A DNA stretch of 64,000 nt from the NCBI GenBank assembly GCA_963775445.1, contig CAVZIT010000004.1, positions 930,001 to 994,000 on the forward strand, in the 5' to 3' direction. Made by a program: the position numbers and the translations under genes. This DNA is from Dokdonella_A sp963775445 (GTDB taxonomy: Bacteria > Pseudomonadota > Gammaproteobacteria > Xanthomonadales > Rhodanobacteraceae). The notes beneath the pieces are model-generated. The model worked only from the letters and a program-made list of their open reading frames with translations. It was not told the origin of the DNA and made no database searches. This document shows positions 19,085 to 27,515 of the stretch, one piece after another (the first letter of the stretch is position 1; each line of letters opens with the position of its first letter).

Positions 19085-19408
19085 ATGAAACCCGTTCGCT
19101 TTGTGGGCGACGCGCTGGCCGAACTCCGCGCCTTCCCCCAAGTGGCACGGCATGATGCGGGCTATCAATTGCACCGTGTGCAGAGTGGCGAACAACCTGC
19201 GGACTTCAAGCCGATGCCGAGCATCGGGCCGGGCGTTAGAGAATTGCGAGTGAGGGATGCAACAGGCGCGTACCGCGTCATCTACACCGCGCACATTGCG
19301 GATGCTGTTTACGTGCTGCACGCGTTCCAGAAAAAGACCCAGCGCACCGCGCCTGCCGACATCGAACTGGCGCGGCAGCGGTTCAAACAAGTGATGCGAG
19401 AGAGGTAA
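19085..19408 (+). CDS. RelE/HigB-like toxin (phage Gp49-like)
   Basis: A 107-residue protein with the RelE/HigB layout: an N-terminal helix pair, then RELRVRDATGAYRVIYTAHI, then VYVLHAFQKKTQRTA near the C-terminus. Toxins of this fold cut mRNA on the ribosome. The following HTH gene begins four bases after the stop, the toxin-first order typical of higBA. No ribosome site precedes the ATG, which fits the predicted leaderless start. It probably stabilises the island. Confidence 0.85.
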   Translation: MKPVRFVGDALAELRAFPQVARHDAGYQLHRVQSGEQPADFKPMPSIGPGVRELRVRDATGAYRVIYTAHIADAVYVLHAFQKKTQRTAPADIELARQRFKQVMRER

Positions 19409-19412
19409 CGTC

Positions 19413-19688
19413 GTGACTTCCAAACGCTACGCGAGCGTCTTTGACGCCATCGCCGACACGCCGCAAGAGGCCGTGAACCTGCGCCTGCGCGCGGAGATGA
19501 TGCGGCGCATCGCGCAACGCATCGAACGCACGGGCTGGACACAACGCGAAGCCGCCGAACACTGCGGCATCACCCAGCCGCGCGTGAATGACCTGCTGCG
19601 CGGGCGCTTGTCCCGTTTCTCGCTGGACGCGCTGGTGAACATTGCGGCGGCAGCGGGCATGCGCGTGGAACTGAAAGCTGCTGCGTAG
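19413..19688 (+). CDS. HigA-like XRE-family antitoxin
   Basis: A 91-residue protein with a helix-turn-helix: RTGWTQREAAEHCGITQPRV and NDLLRGRLSRFSLDALVNIA, typical of XRE antitoxins next to Gp49/HigB toxins. The GTG start at 19413 lies four bases after the toxin stop. It should neutralise the toxin and repress the shared promoter through the TATATCC inverted repeat. Confidence 0.87.
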   Translation: MTSKRYASVFDAIADTPQEAVNLRLRAEMMRRIAQRIERTGWTQREAAEHCGITQPRVNDLLRGRLSRFSLDALVNIAAAAGMRVELKAAA

Positions 19689-19782
19689 TCCGAACCGCCA
19701 CGGCTAGGCCGGCCAGCCGAACGCGCGGGCACCTTCACCGCGTTGCCGTGGCGACACTTTGAAGGGCGCAGAAGGTGCGCCA

Positions 19783-20319
19783 ATGGCTGCACGACCGAAG
19801 CGAAAGGCACGCAAGGCGGAGCCGATCATTCCGGCGCCCTCCGCCTATGACCGCGAGCTACACTGGGCGTCCCTTGTGCGAGCAGCGCGTAATGGCGACC
19901 CGACCAGTGCCGAGCGCGTGCTGGTCTGCGCGAGCGGATGCCTGATAGAGGACGAACAATTCCCCGCCGCTGTCGCAAAGCTTTTGATCGATGCGCTCAT
20001 GGATGCCAGAGCGCGCCCATTCAAGCCGCTGCGCCTGTTCCCGAGTGTGCCGGTGCCGAAGGGTAAAACTCCCACACGGCCGCCCAAACCGATCCCTGCG
20101 CACAAGCGAAGCGCGCTGATGATGCGGTGGCGCAGGGAGGGATTCACTGAGACGAGCGACCCGAGTATTTTTTGCGTGCAGGCGCAGGCGGAAGGATTCG
20201 ATGACCCCGATGCCATCGAACGTCGAGCAGAGACGCTGCGCAAGACGGCACAGAGGCACCGGAAGAAAGCGCGTCCGCTGCCATCGCCACCGCTGAGTCA
20301 ATTCGATTCGGACAAATAG
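19783..20319 (+). CDS. Island protein of unknown function
   Basis: A 178-residue basic protein starting at ATG 19783 with GAAGGTG six bases upstream. It has a lysine/arginine-rich N-terminus, a central helical part (RELHWASLVRAARNGDPTSA, reminiscent of an ankyrin-like or helical-repeat turn) and a proline-rich middle. The C-terminus is charged (TLRKTAQRHRKKARP). I recognise no family. Its place between the toxin-antitoxin pair and alpA suggests an accessory island function. Confidence 0.6.
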   Translation: MAARPKRKARKAEPIIPAPSAYDRELHWASLVRAARNGDPTSAERVLVCASGCLIEDEQFPAAVAKLLIDALMDARARPFKPLRLFPSVPVPKGKTPTRPPKPIPAHKRSALMMRWRREGFTETSDPSIFCVQAQAEGFDDPDAIERRAETLRKTAQRHRKKARPLPSPPLSQFDSDK

Positions 20320-20389
20320 ACGCCTTTTGTCCCTTTTTCGCCGCGCGTGAATCGCGGATCGTCAACGCTCCAAAACACGGAGCGATCCC

Positions 20390-20629
20390 ATGTCGATGCA
20401 AACGATTCAATCGGTGCCGGAAACCGGGTTTATCGGCGACGCCGAGTTCCGACGCCTTCTCGGCGGCAAGTCGCACGCAACTCTTTGGCGCTGGACGCGC
20501 GAGGGCATGGTGCCGCCAGCCGTCAAGATTGGCCCGAACTCGAACGGCCGGCGATGCGAAGATGTACGCGAATTCTTGGCCGACCCCGAAGCCTGGCGTG
20601 CGCAGCACTCGAAAAAGGCGACGCCGTGA
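20390..20629 (+). CDS. AlpA-family excisionase/regulator
   Basis: A 79-residue winged-helix protein of the AlpA type: GFIGDAEFRRLLGGKSHATL and LWRWTREGMVPPAVKIGPNS, ending in a VREFLADPEAW segment. AlpA-like proteins act as excision factors or activators of integrase genes on P4-like elements. Its TGA overlaps the GTG of the next gene (GTGA, 20626-20629), the first of two four-base overlaps that couple alpA, the zinc-finger gene and the primase. Confidence 0.88.
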   Translation: MSMQTIQSVPETGFIGDAEFRRLLGGKSHATLWRWTREGMVPPAVKIGPNSNGRRCEDVREFLADPEAWRAQHSKKATP

Positions 20630-20937
20630 ACGCGCCGAAACTCACCGGCAACCGCTGTCAATGTGCCGGCTGCGGCGAATTTTTCAATGGCGTCCAGCCG
20701 TTCGACAAGCATCGTGTCGGTGAGCATGGGGTGAACCGTCGATGCCTGAGCGTGTCCGAAATAACCGCGCTTGGATGGATGCGCAACGCCGCCGGATTCT
20801 GGTGCGAGCGCGCGAAGCAACCGCAAGTCAGACCCTGCGCGCCGGTGCTTCCGCAGCGTCCCGCACCATCGGCGAGGGTAACGCCGCACCCCGACACGGA
20901 CACGCCTGTTTCGCGGCTGCGCGCGCGTTCGCGATGA
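20626..20937 (+). CDS. Small zinc-finger-like phage/island protein
   Basis: A 103-residue protein starting with GTG at 20626, overlapping the alpA stop. The N-terminus has a C2H2-like metal site: CQCAGCGEFF, then FDKHRVGEHG and NRRC. The C-terminal part is proline-rich and probably disordered. Proteins with the FDKHR..G..G motif are common next to primase genes on integrated elements; the role is unknown. Its stop overlaps the primase start (ATGA, 20934-20937). Confidence 0.72.
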   Translation: MNAPKLTGNRCQCAGCGEFFNGVQPFDKHRVGEHGVNRRCLSVSEITALGWMRNAAGFWCERAKQPQVRPCAPVLPQRPAPSARVTPHPDTDTPVSRLRARSR

Positions 20938-22142
20938 ATGCCGCTGTTGCGCTGACCGTCGTTTCCGACGATGCCGAGCGCTTCCTTGTCCTGCTGACAG
21001 CGGGCGAGCGGGTCACGTTTCAGACGTTCGGCGAAGGCCGCTCCAAAGGCAAGCCGGGAATGAACCGCATCGCCCATGGCACGCTTGCGCAACATCGGGC
21101 CATGCTCGACGATCTGAACGCGCGCGGCGCTGGCGTGTTCTGGATGGTCAATGCGGGCGACGGCATAGGCCGCAAAGCTGGCAACGTGCGACGCGTGCGG
21201 GCGTTGTTTGTGGACTTGGACGGCGCCCCACTGAAACCCGTGCAGGCATCGCCGCTGCCACCGCATTGCATCATCGAATCGTCGCCGAACCGCTGGCATG
21301 CCTACTGGTGCGTCGCCGATTGCCCGCTGGCCGACTTCGCGCCGTTGCAAAAGGCGCTGGCCGAACGCTTCGCCGCAGACCCCAAGGTGTGCGACCTTCC
21401 TCGCGTGATGCGCCTGCCGGGCTTCCTGCATCGCAAGGGCAAGCCGTTCGCATCGCGCATCATCGAGCTTCGAGGCTTGCCGGCGTACAGGCTCGCGGAA
21501 CTGGTGCAGGCTTTCGACCTGCGCGCGCCGGAAACACCGGCACGCATGGCGAACGTCACGCCAATACGGAAACGCACCCGCAAGTTGCCGGACGCGATAC
21601 CCGAAGGCGAACGCAACAACACGCTGTTGAGTTTGGCGGCCGGGCTGGTGCGGCAGGGCTTCGACGCGCAAGCCGTGAATGACCGCCTGCAACGGATCAA
21701 CGCCGACCGCTGCAAGCCGCCGCTAGGTGCGGATGACGTGGACGGCATCGCAGAGCGCGCCGTAGCCTACGGTTCCGATGGATTCGCCATGCTGTCGCAC
21801 AAGCTGTTGGACTCTCGGGAATGGAAAGCACTACCGCCGGCCGCGCATGACGTGATCTTGACCGCGTTCCGCCGCTACGATGGCACGAACAACGGCAACA
21901 TCGCGCTGACGTGGGCAGACTTCGCCGGCCGCGAAGGATTCAGCCAAAAACATACCTTCTACCGGCAGCGCAAGCGCGCCGTATCTGCGGGCATCCTGCG
22001 CCAAGCTAGCGAGGGGCGGAACGGGCAAACAGGCCGTAAGCCTGACCTTTTCAGCATCGCGACGAAGTGGCTTCGACAATCCGCCAGTGTCAAAAAAGGC
22101 ACCCGGCCCCAGTGTCGAAAAAGTACACCCCTACATAGATAG
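20934..22142 (+). CDS. RepB-like DNA primase of the island
   Basis: A 402-residue primase-like protein. The N-terminal half has the catalytic strand RVRALFVDLDGAPL, a following IIESSPNRWHAYW and a third box with LPRVMRLPGFLHRKG, as in RepB/AEP-type primases of plasmids and satellites. The middle holds a PriCT-like helical region (GERNNTLLSLAAGLVRQGFD). The C-terminus has a winged-helix-like segment (WADFAGREGFSQKHTFYRQ). The ATG at 20934 is chosen for its four-base overlap with the previous gene. It would prime replication of the excised element. Confidence 0.82.
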   Translation: MNAAVALTVVSDDAERFLVLLTAGERVTFQTFGEGRSKGKPGMNRIAHGTLAQHRAMLDDLNARGAGVFWMVNAGDGIGRKAGNVRRVRALFVDLDGAPLKPVQASPLPPHCIIESSPNRWHAYWCVADCPLADFAPLQKALAERFAADPKVCDLPRVMRLPGFLHRKGKPFASRIIELRGLPAYRLAELVQAFDLRAPETPARMANVTPIRKRTRKLPDAIPEGERNNTLLSLAAGLVRQGFDAQAVNDRLQRINADRCKPPLGADDVDGIAERAVAYGSDGFAMLSHKLLDSREWKALPPAAHDVILTAFRRYDGTNNGNIALTWADFAGREGFSQKHTFYRQRKRAVSAGILRQASEGRNGQTGRKPDLFSIATKWLRQSASVKKGTRPQCRKSTPLHR

Positions 22143-22206
22143 ACAGGTTATGTTTTTGTGTATGAAAAAAAGTGCACGCGGGCGAAACACGAAAAGGCGA
22201 CGAACG

Positions 22207-22425
22207 ATGAAAGCGAAACTTCCCGATGACGTGCTGGCAGCGCTCGAACATGCCAAGCGCACGCAAGGCTGGAACAACCGGCGCGACGACGTGCAGCGGT
22301 TCGAGTTGGCGAACATGTACGGGCACGACCGCTGCCTGCTATACGTTGTACCTGCCCGGCGCTGGGCATATCGGCGCTTGGAACGTCAGGTGCACGAACG
22401 GCAACACGGCGGCATGGTCGCGTGA
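22207..22425 (+). CDS. Small island protein, unknown
   Basis: A 72-residue basic protein, MKAKLPDDVLAALEHAKRTQ to the end. The start is taken at ATG 22207 with AAAAGG 12 bases upstream; ATG 22162 in the same frame would add 15 residues. There is no recognisable domain. It follows the primase gene in the same direction and has no gene on the opposite strand. Confidence 0.5.
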   Translation: MKAKLPDDVLAALEHAKRTQGWNNRRDDVQRFELANMYGHDRCLLYVVPARRWAYRRLERQVHERQHGGMVA

Positions 22426-22602
22426 GTTTCATGGCTGCCCGATACGCGAACGCTGTCGAGCTTCCCTACGCATCGCGCACGCGCACGCGCGAGGCTGTCA
22501 ATTATCCGCACGCATCGCGCGCGTGAGACATCGCAAGACCGAGAATCGCGCTAGGATTGTCAACGGTCGCGCATGCGGCTGCCACCAGTTTAGGGGAGTC
22601 CG

Positions 22603-22912
22603 ATGAAAGGTCGATCTGTCGTGTTTGCTTGCGGTCACTGCGCTCGCTTCCGGTTGCGCGTCTAACTCGGGCGTGGTCAGGACCGGCCCGCAGACCTACA
22701 TGGTCTCGCGACAAGCGGCATCCGGCTTCACTGGCATGGGAACGCTCAAGGCCGACGCCATGCGCGAGGCGAACGCTTACTGCGCGAAGCAAGGGCGAGT
22801 CGCCGATCTCATAAGCACGCACGAATCACCGCCGCCGTACATTCTGGGGAACTTCCCGCAGGTCGAGATTGAATTCGGCTGTGCGCCTGCCGCTGGCGAG
22901 AGTGCGCACTAG
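22603..22912 (+). pseudogene. Putative lipoprotein with frameshifted start
   Basis: A frame open from 22607 to 22912 encodes LLAVTALASGCASNSG (signal h-region plus a LASGC lipobox) and a 75-residue mature part with two further cysteines. No ATG is in frame. The only start with a good ribosome site (AGGGGAG, then ATG at 22603) is in another frame, one base off, and stops after 20 codons. Either translation starts at TTG 22625 without a charged n-region, or a one-base indel has broken the signal sequence. It is the last gene before the right att site. Confidence 0.5.
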
Positions 22913-22930
22913 CAGGCATCGAAACCGGCG

Positions 22931-22953
22931 CGAACGGGCACCATACGGGCACC
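22931..22953. repeat. Putative integrase arm-type sites, right
   Basis: CGAACGGGCACCATACGGGC plus ACC differs at one base from 17670-17692 and has the same orientation and internal 11-bp period. It lies 57 bases inside the right att repeat. Confidence 0.55.
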
Positions 22954-23009
22954 AGCGAGCCGGATTGGCCAAAGGACTAGAGGCGGAATCTGTATAACTA
23001 TTGAATTGA

Positions 23010-23086
<77 letters not shown>

Positions 23087-23460
23087 AGATTGTCGTTTAT
23101 CGCCCCTGTCGCCTGTCGGCGCGTGCTGCGCACGCGGACGGCGTTGCTAGTCTCGACCTCCCTGTCTCGCCAAGCAACCCGGCCTTCGACTTCTGTCTGC
23201 GGCGCTTTTTGCCACAGGCGATGCCCCGGCATCACCTCAGCGTGGCCACTCGCCCAACTGAGCTGCCTGGCCAGATGCGCACTGGCCGTGGGGCGCCACG
23301 GCCGCAGGGCCGCGTATTAGAGCCGCCGGTATGCGCTGGCGTCAACCCGACCCATCGACAACGCGCGATCCCGTTAGCTTGCGCCGCGCCCGCATGTCGG
23401 CTCGACCCCGTCGCCGAAGACCATGACTTCCGGCCTGCTTGCGCTTGATCCGTTTTTGTT
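23087..23460. other. Intergenic region with a tRNA-Phe fragment
   Basis: About 370 bases without a gene. At 23254-23276 it holds 23 bases matching the 5' part of the adjacent tRNA-Phe (23068-23090) with one mismatch. The rest shows no gene. Confidence 0.55.
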
Positions 23461-23486
23461 CTACAAGTGTAGTACGACAGCTGTAG
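23445..23486 (+). promoter_or_regulatory. Promoter and BlaI-type operators
   Basis: TTGATC (23445-23450) and TGTAGT (23468-23473) are 17 bp apart. The palindrome CTACAAGTGTAG (23461-23472) overlaps the -10 box, and a second dyad ACAGCTGT (23477-23484) follows. TACA..TGTA is the core of BlaI/MecI operators, so the blaI-like gene is probably autorepressed. Confidence 0.65.
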
Positions 23487-23501
23487 ATGGCGGATGACGG
23501 A

Positions 23502-23891
23502 ATGACCAAGCGACGAGATGTAACCCTCAGCGAATTGCAGATCGCGTTGATGCGTGTGCTCTGGCAGCGCGGCGAGACCAGCACGGCGGATGTGGCTGCC
23601 GAGCTTGCCGACCAGCGCGGACTCAAGCACACGACGATCGCGACCTTGCTGACGCGGCTGGAGAGGCGTGGCGTCGTCGCGCAGCGCCGCGATGGGCGCC
23701 AGCTTTTCTATCGCGCGCTGGTCGACGAGGCCGATGTGCGCCGCTCGATGGTGGCCGATCTCGTTGGCGCGTTGTTCGCGGGCGATGCGCAGGAGCTCGT
23801 TGCCCATCTGGTGCACGAATCGGAGATCGAGCCGGGCGATCTGGCCCGGATCAAGCGCCGCCTGGCGCGGGAGGATCGCGATGCGAAGTGA
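23502..23891 (+). CDS. BlaI/MecI-family transcriptional repressor
   Basis: A 129-residue winged-helix repressor: LSELQIALMRVLWQRGETST, then KHTTIATLLTRLERRGVVAQ, then a C-terminal dimerisation helix pair. In BlaI/MecI systems the repressor is released after the paired M56 membrane protease is activated. ATG 23502 has GGCGGA seven bases upstream; ATG 23487 in frame abuts the operator and adds five residues. Its end overlaps the M56 gene by 11 bases. Confidence 0.92.
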   Translation: MTKRRDVTLSELQIALMRVLWQRGETSTADVAAELADQRGLKHTTIATLLTRLERRGVVAQRRDGRQLFYRALVDEADVRRSMVADLVGALFAGDAQELVAHLVHESEIEPGDLARIKRRLAREDRDAK

Positions 23892-26370
23892 ACTCGTTGC
23901 AAGTTGGCTCCTGACGCTGGCCGTGCACGTCGGTGTGTTGCTGCTTCTCGCGTGGGTGATCGATCGCAGCGTGATGCGCACTCGGCTTGCCTGGCGCGAG
24001 CTCATCTGGCGCATTGCCTTGTTTGGCGGTCTGGTGAGCGCAAGCGCGCAGACCTTCCTCGATCTTCCGGCTGCGACGCGGTTCGCGCTGCCCGTGACCA
24101 GCGCGACGCAGATGAACGCATCCGATTCGATTGCGACTCGGCGGGCGTTTGCGCCTGCACCCGCGCGCGGACTGGATGTGCATCGACGCGCGCGTGGGCA
24201 CGAAACCATGCCGCAAATCGCGGCAACGTCCGTGCATCGTTCCGCACAGGTTGCATCGGCGCCAGCGCCTGCACTCCAAGTCGCCGCGCCGGAGTCCTCG
24301 CTGCTGCATCTGCTTCGAACACTTCCTTGGCAGCGCGTTCTCGTCGCCGCCTGGTTGGCCGGCGTGTTGCTGGCGCTCGCGCGGCTCCTGACCGGATGGC
24401 TGCGGCTCAAACGTGAACTCAGGCTCGCGCGGCGGCTCGATGATCCGGCGTTCGAAACGGACGCGGCTGCGCTCGCGTTGCAGGCGCGCATTGCGCCGCC
24501 GCAGCTTGGAACGCTGGACGATCTGGCGAGTCCGATTGCGCTCGTTTCCGGCCGCATCATGCTGCCACGCTGGGCGTTCGATCTCCTTGACCGCTCGCAA
24601 CTGCGCGCGATGCTTGCGCATGAAACGGCGCATCTGGCACGCCGAGATCCGGCGTGGAAACTTGCGACGGCGTTGTGGTGCGCTTTGCTGTGGTTCCTGC
24701 CGCTTGCAACGGTGCGCCGCCGACTCGATGAGATCGCGGAACTTTCGTGTGACGCATGGGCGGCGCGTCATCTCGGCGGCGGGCGTTCGCTTGCCGAATG
24801 CCTGGCGGAGTGTGCCGGTCAGCATCATGGATTCGAGACAGACATCGTTCCGGCAATGGCGCATCGCGATTCGCCACTCATGCAACGCATCGATCAATTG
24901 ATTGGAGGGGTTCCGTTGAACACGAATTTCCCGCGCGCGACGGCGTGCGTCGCAAGTGCACTGGTTCTGACGCTGGCGGCGTTTGCGCTGCCCGGATTCA
25001 ACCTGCCGGCAGCACATGCGCAGGGTCCCGCGCCGGTGCAACCTGTTCCACCGCCATCGGTGCCAGCAGCGCCACCTGTGGCGCCTCCATCCGGCCCGGC
25101 GCCCGTGGCCGAGGTAGCGCCGGTTCCGAACGCGCCGCCCGCACCACCAGCTCCTCCCAAGGCTCCGGTCGAATCCCGGGATGGGACGGGCTACCACGTG
25201 CACATTTCCAGTGATAGCGGGTTGTTCGGAAGCAAGCAGGATTTCACAAGTGTCAGCATCAGCCGTGATGGCCACGGTTACAGCGCAAAGATCGAAGGCA
25301 AGGCGACGTTCAACGATCGCGGCGACGATATCGTGAGCCTCGAAGACGGGGCGAGCGCGAGCTTCGCCGAAACCCGGGTCGGCAGTTCCCGCCGGATCGA
25401 CTACAAGGGAAATGCCGGCCATATCGAACGCCATTATTTCGTCGATGGTCACGAACAGCCGATCGACGCGGCGGCGCAAAAATGGATCGCCGGCATCGTG
25501 GCCGTTGTGGTTCGCGAGACCGCGCTGGATGCAGAGGCCCGGGTCAAGCGCATCTACGCGAAGGGCGGCACCGACGCGGTACTGGATGAAATCGGCCGTA
25601 TCGATTCGGGTTACGCGCGCGGCGTCTATCTCAAGGATTTCGCCAGAATCGGCAAGCTGACCAACGCCCAGATGACGCGTGCCATCGGTCTCGTCGACGG
25701 CGTCGATTCGGATTACGAGCGCCGCAACGCGCTTGCGTCGCTTGCGTCGGTTCAGCCATTTGATCCCGCCCAGCAGAAACTCGTGCTCGCGCAGGCCGGC
25801 AAGATCGATTCCGACTACGAGCGCGCCGAACTGCTGGTCGGCATGATGCCCACGCTCGCGCGCGACCCGGACGTGCGCGCCGCGTGGCTGCACGCCGCGT
25901 CCGGGATCGGTTCCGATTACGAACACCGTCGCGTGTTGAGCGCGTTTCTCGCCGCGGGCCACGTCGATGACGCGACGCTCGCCGAAATCATCGGCGCTGC
26001 CAAATCGATTGGTTCGGATTACGAACGCCGCGAATTGCTGACCGGCGCGATCAGAAACATCGCCGATGCGGATCGCGTCGCGGTCGCCTATACCGCCGCC
26101 GCGTCGGATATCGGTTCGGACTACGAGCGACGCACGGCGTTGCTGGCGCTCATCGCGGCCCCGAAGTTCGGCGCCACGGGTGCGCGCGCCGTACTCGATG
26201 CGGTCAACGGCATGGGCTCGGATTATGAAGCCGGCGAAGTGCTGATCGCGCTCGCAAAGGTTATGCCCGACGATGCCGGTTTGATCGCGCGTTATCGAGC
26301 CGTTGCGCGCAAACTCTCGGATTATCAGCGTGGCCAAGCCGAGCGTGCGCTCGATCGCTTTGCGAGCTGA
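23881..26370 (+). CDS. M56-family (BlaR1/MecR1-like) membrane metalloprotease with SDYE repeats
   Basis: An 829-residue protein. The N-terminal membrane part (VHVGVLLLLAWVIDRS and further helices) contains the zinc protease motif HETAH with the downstream ELSCDAWAARHL. A helix follows (ALVLTLAAFALPGF near residue 365), then a long proline/alanine linker and a periplasmic part. From about residue 570 to the end, seven to eight units of about 33 residues repeat the core (G/D)SDYERR. There is no penicillin-binding domain as in BlaR1, so the signal sensed is unknown. Start ATG 23881 is set by the overlap with the repressor gene. Confidence 0.88.
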   Translation: MRSELVASWLLTLAVHVGVLLLLAWVIDRSVMRTRLAWRELIWRIALFGGLVSASAQTFLDLPAATRFALPVTSATQMNASDSIATRRAFAPAPARGLDVHRRARGHETMPQIAATSVHRSAQVASAPAPALQVAAPESSLLHLLRTLPWQRVLVAAWLAGVLLALARLLTGWLRLKRELRLARRLDDPAFETDAAALALQARIAPPQLGTLDDLASPIALVSGRIMLPRWAFDLLDRSQLRAMLAHETAHLARRDPAWKLATALWCALLWFLPLATVRRRLDEIAELSCDAWAARHLGGGRSLAECLAECAGQHHGFETDIVPAMAHRDSPLMQRIDQLIGGVPLNTNFPRATACVASALVLTLAAFALPGFNLPAAHAQGPAPVQPVPPPSVPAAPPVAPPSGPAPVAEVAPVPNAPPAPPAPPKAPVESRDGTGYHVHISSDSGLFGSKQDFTSVSISRDGHGYSAKIEGKATFNDRGDDIVSLEDGASASFAETRVGSSRRIDYKGNAGHIERHYFVDGHEQPIDAAAQKWIAGIVAVVVRETALDAEARVKRIYAKGGTDAVLDEIGRIDSGYARGVYLKDFARIGKLTNAQMTRAIGLVDGVDSDYERRNALASLASVQPFDPAQQKLVLAQAGKIDSDYERAELLVGMMPTLARDPDVRAAWLHAASGIGSDYEHRRVLSAFLAAGHVDDATLAEIIGAAKSIGSDYERRELLTGAIRNIADADRVAVAYTAAASDIGSDYERRTALLALIAAPKFGATGARAVLDAVNGMGSDYEAGEVLIALAKVMPDDAGLIARYRAVARKLSDYQRGQAERALDRFAS

Positions 26371-26534
26371 ATGCCATGTCGTTCGCCGGACGTACCGACA
26401 CACACATGACGTGAATGGAACAGAAATCGCGAGCGACGCGCAGGCAACCTTGCGGTCCCGTTGCACTCCAAATGCACGCCGTTGCTTCGAGGAGCGCCAA
26501 CGCCGAGGCGTGGAATCGGTATTACAGGTGAAAC

Positions 26535-26951
26535 ATGAAACAGGCAGCAATCGCAATCGCGACGCTATTGGCGGCCACTGGGTGCGTTGTCGCATCAGCC
26601 GCATCGATCGAGGGTTCGCGCGACATCCAGAAGTACGAAAAGGCAGCCGGCAACGACGTTCAGCAGATGCCGGCATCTCCCCTGGTGGACTGGCAGGCAC
26701 TGAATGATCGCTCGATCGCGGTCTGGACCGCGAGCAACAAACCGTGGCTGGTTCGTGTGTCGCAGCCCTGCGACGGTCTGAACAAGGCCGACAGCGTTGC
26801 GCTGACATCCAGCGATGGCAAAGTCATGGTCGGCACGGACGCCGTGGAAGTCGGCGGCGCGCAGTGCAAGATCGCTTCGATCCAGCCAGTCGATTACGCC
26901 AAGGTTGCGACCTTGACGAGCCACTTGAAGCATCACGGCATGCAGATGTAG
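26535..26951 (+). CDS. DUF6491-like exported protein 1
   Basis: A 138-residue exported protein with signal MKQAAIAIATLLAATGCVVA; the ATGC stretch could serve as a lipobox. The mature part has VDWQALNDRSIAVWTASNKP, LVRVSQPCDG and CKIASIQPVD, a two-cysteine pattern matching DUF6491. Function unknown. A similar gene follows 150 bases downstream in the same direction, so the two probably arose by duplication. Confidence 0.72.
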   Translation: MKQAAIAIATLLAATGCVVASAASIEGSRDIQKYEKAAGNDVQQMPASPLVDWQALNDRSIAVWTASNKPWLVRVSQPCDGLNKADSVALTSSDGKVMVGTDAVEVGGAQCKIASIQPVDYAKVATLTSHLKHHGMQM

Positions 26952-27103
26952 GTCAGCAGGCGGCGACTTCGGAGTCGATGTTTGTTGAACCTTCACTGCG
27001 ATGGGAGCGGCGCTGCGCGAACAGCCGATCGACGCAGCGCCGCTCCGCGACGAGGGCGCCCCCTGCAACGTCCTTGAAACAGGTCTTACGAGGAAGTGGT
27101 CCG

Positions 27104-27505
27104 ATGAAAACCGCGATGACGTTGTTGATGGGCGGTCTGGTCGCGACGTGCGGCTTGGCAATTGCCGATACGCCAGCGACGCAACGCCAGAACCTCGACA
27201 AGTACACGCCCTACATCGAGGCGCCTGTCGATTCGTTCCAGTTCTGGTCGCTGTACAAATGGCAGTTGGTCGGGCCGGACAAGGTCGTCGTCTGGTCCAC
27301 CATCAAGAAGGCGTATCTCGTTACGGTACAAGCGCCGTGTCCACGGCTCGAGTGGGCGCCGACGATCGGCGTGACGTCGGTGCAGTCGCACCGGGTGAGC
27401 GCTCGCTTCGATTACGTAACGCTCAAGAATGATCGCTGCCGGATCACGAAGATCGAGCCTATCGATGTCGCGCGAATGGACCGGGAACGCGACGCAGGCC
27501 GATAG
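27104..27505 (+). CDS. DUF6491-like exported protein 2
   Basis: A 133-residue exported protein; the signal ends near GLAIA. It shows the same pattern as its upstream neighbour: WQLVGPDKVVVWSTIKKAYL, VQAPCPRLEW and CRITKIEPIDVARM. ATG 27104 has GAGGAAGTGG just upstream; a longer open frame to 26744 is only overlap with the previous gene. Function unknown. Confidence 0.75.
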   Translation: MKTAMTLLMGGLVATCGLAIADTPATQRQNLDKYTPYIEAPVDSFQFWSLYKWQLVGPDKVVVWSTIKKAYLVTVQAPCPRLEWAPTIGVTSVQSHRVSARFDYVTLKNDRCRITKIEPIDVARMDRERDAGR

Positions 27506-27515
27506 CCGGAAAAGA

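Noticed and set aside
23851..26808. 985-codon minus frame opposite the M56 gene
   Set aside because: Shadow frame; the plus strand carries HEXXH, membrane helices and repeats.
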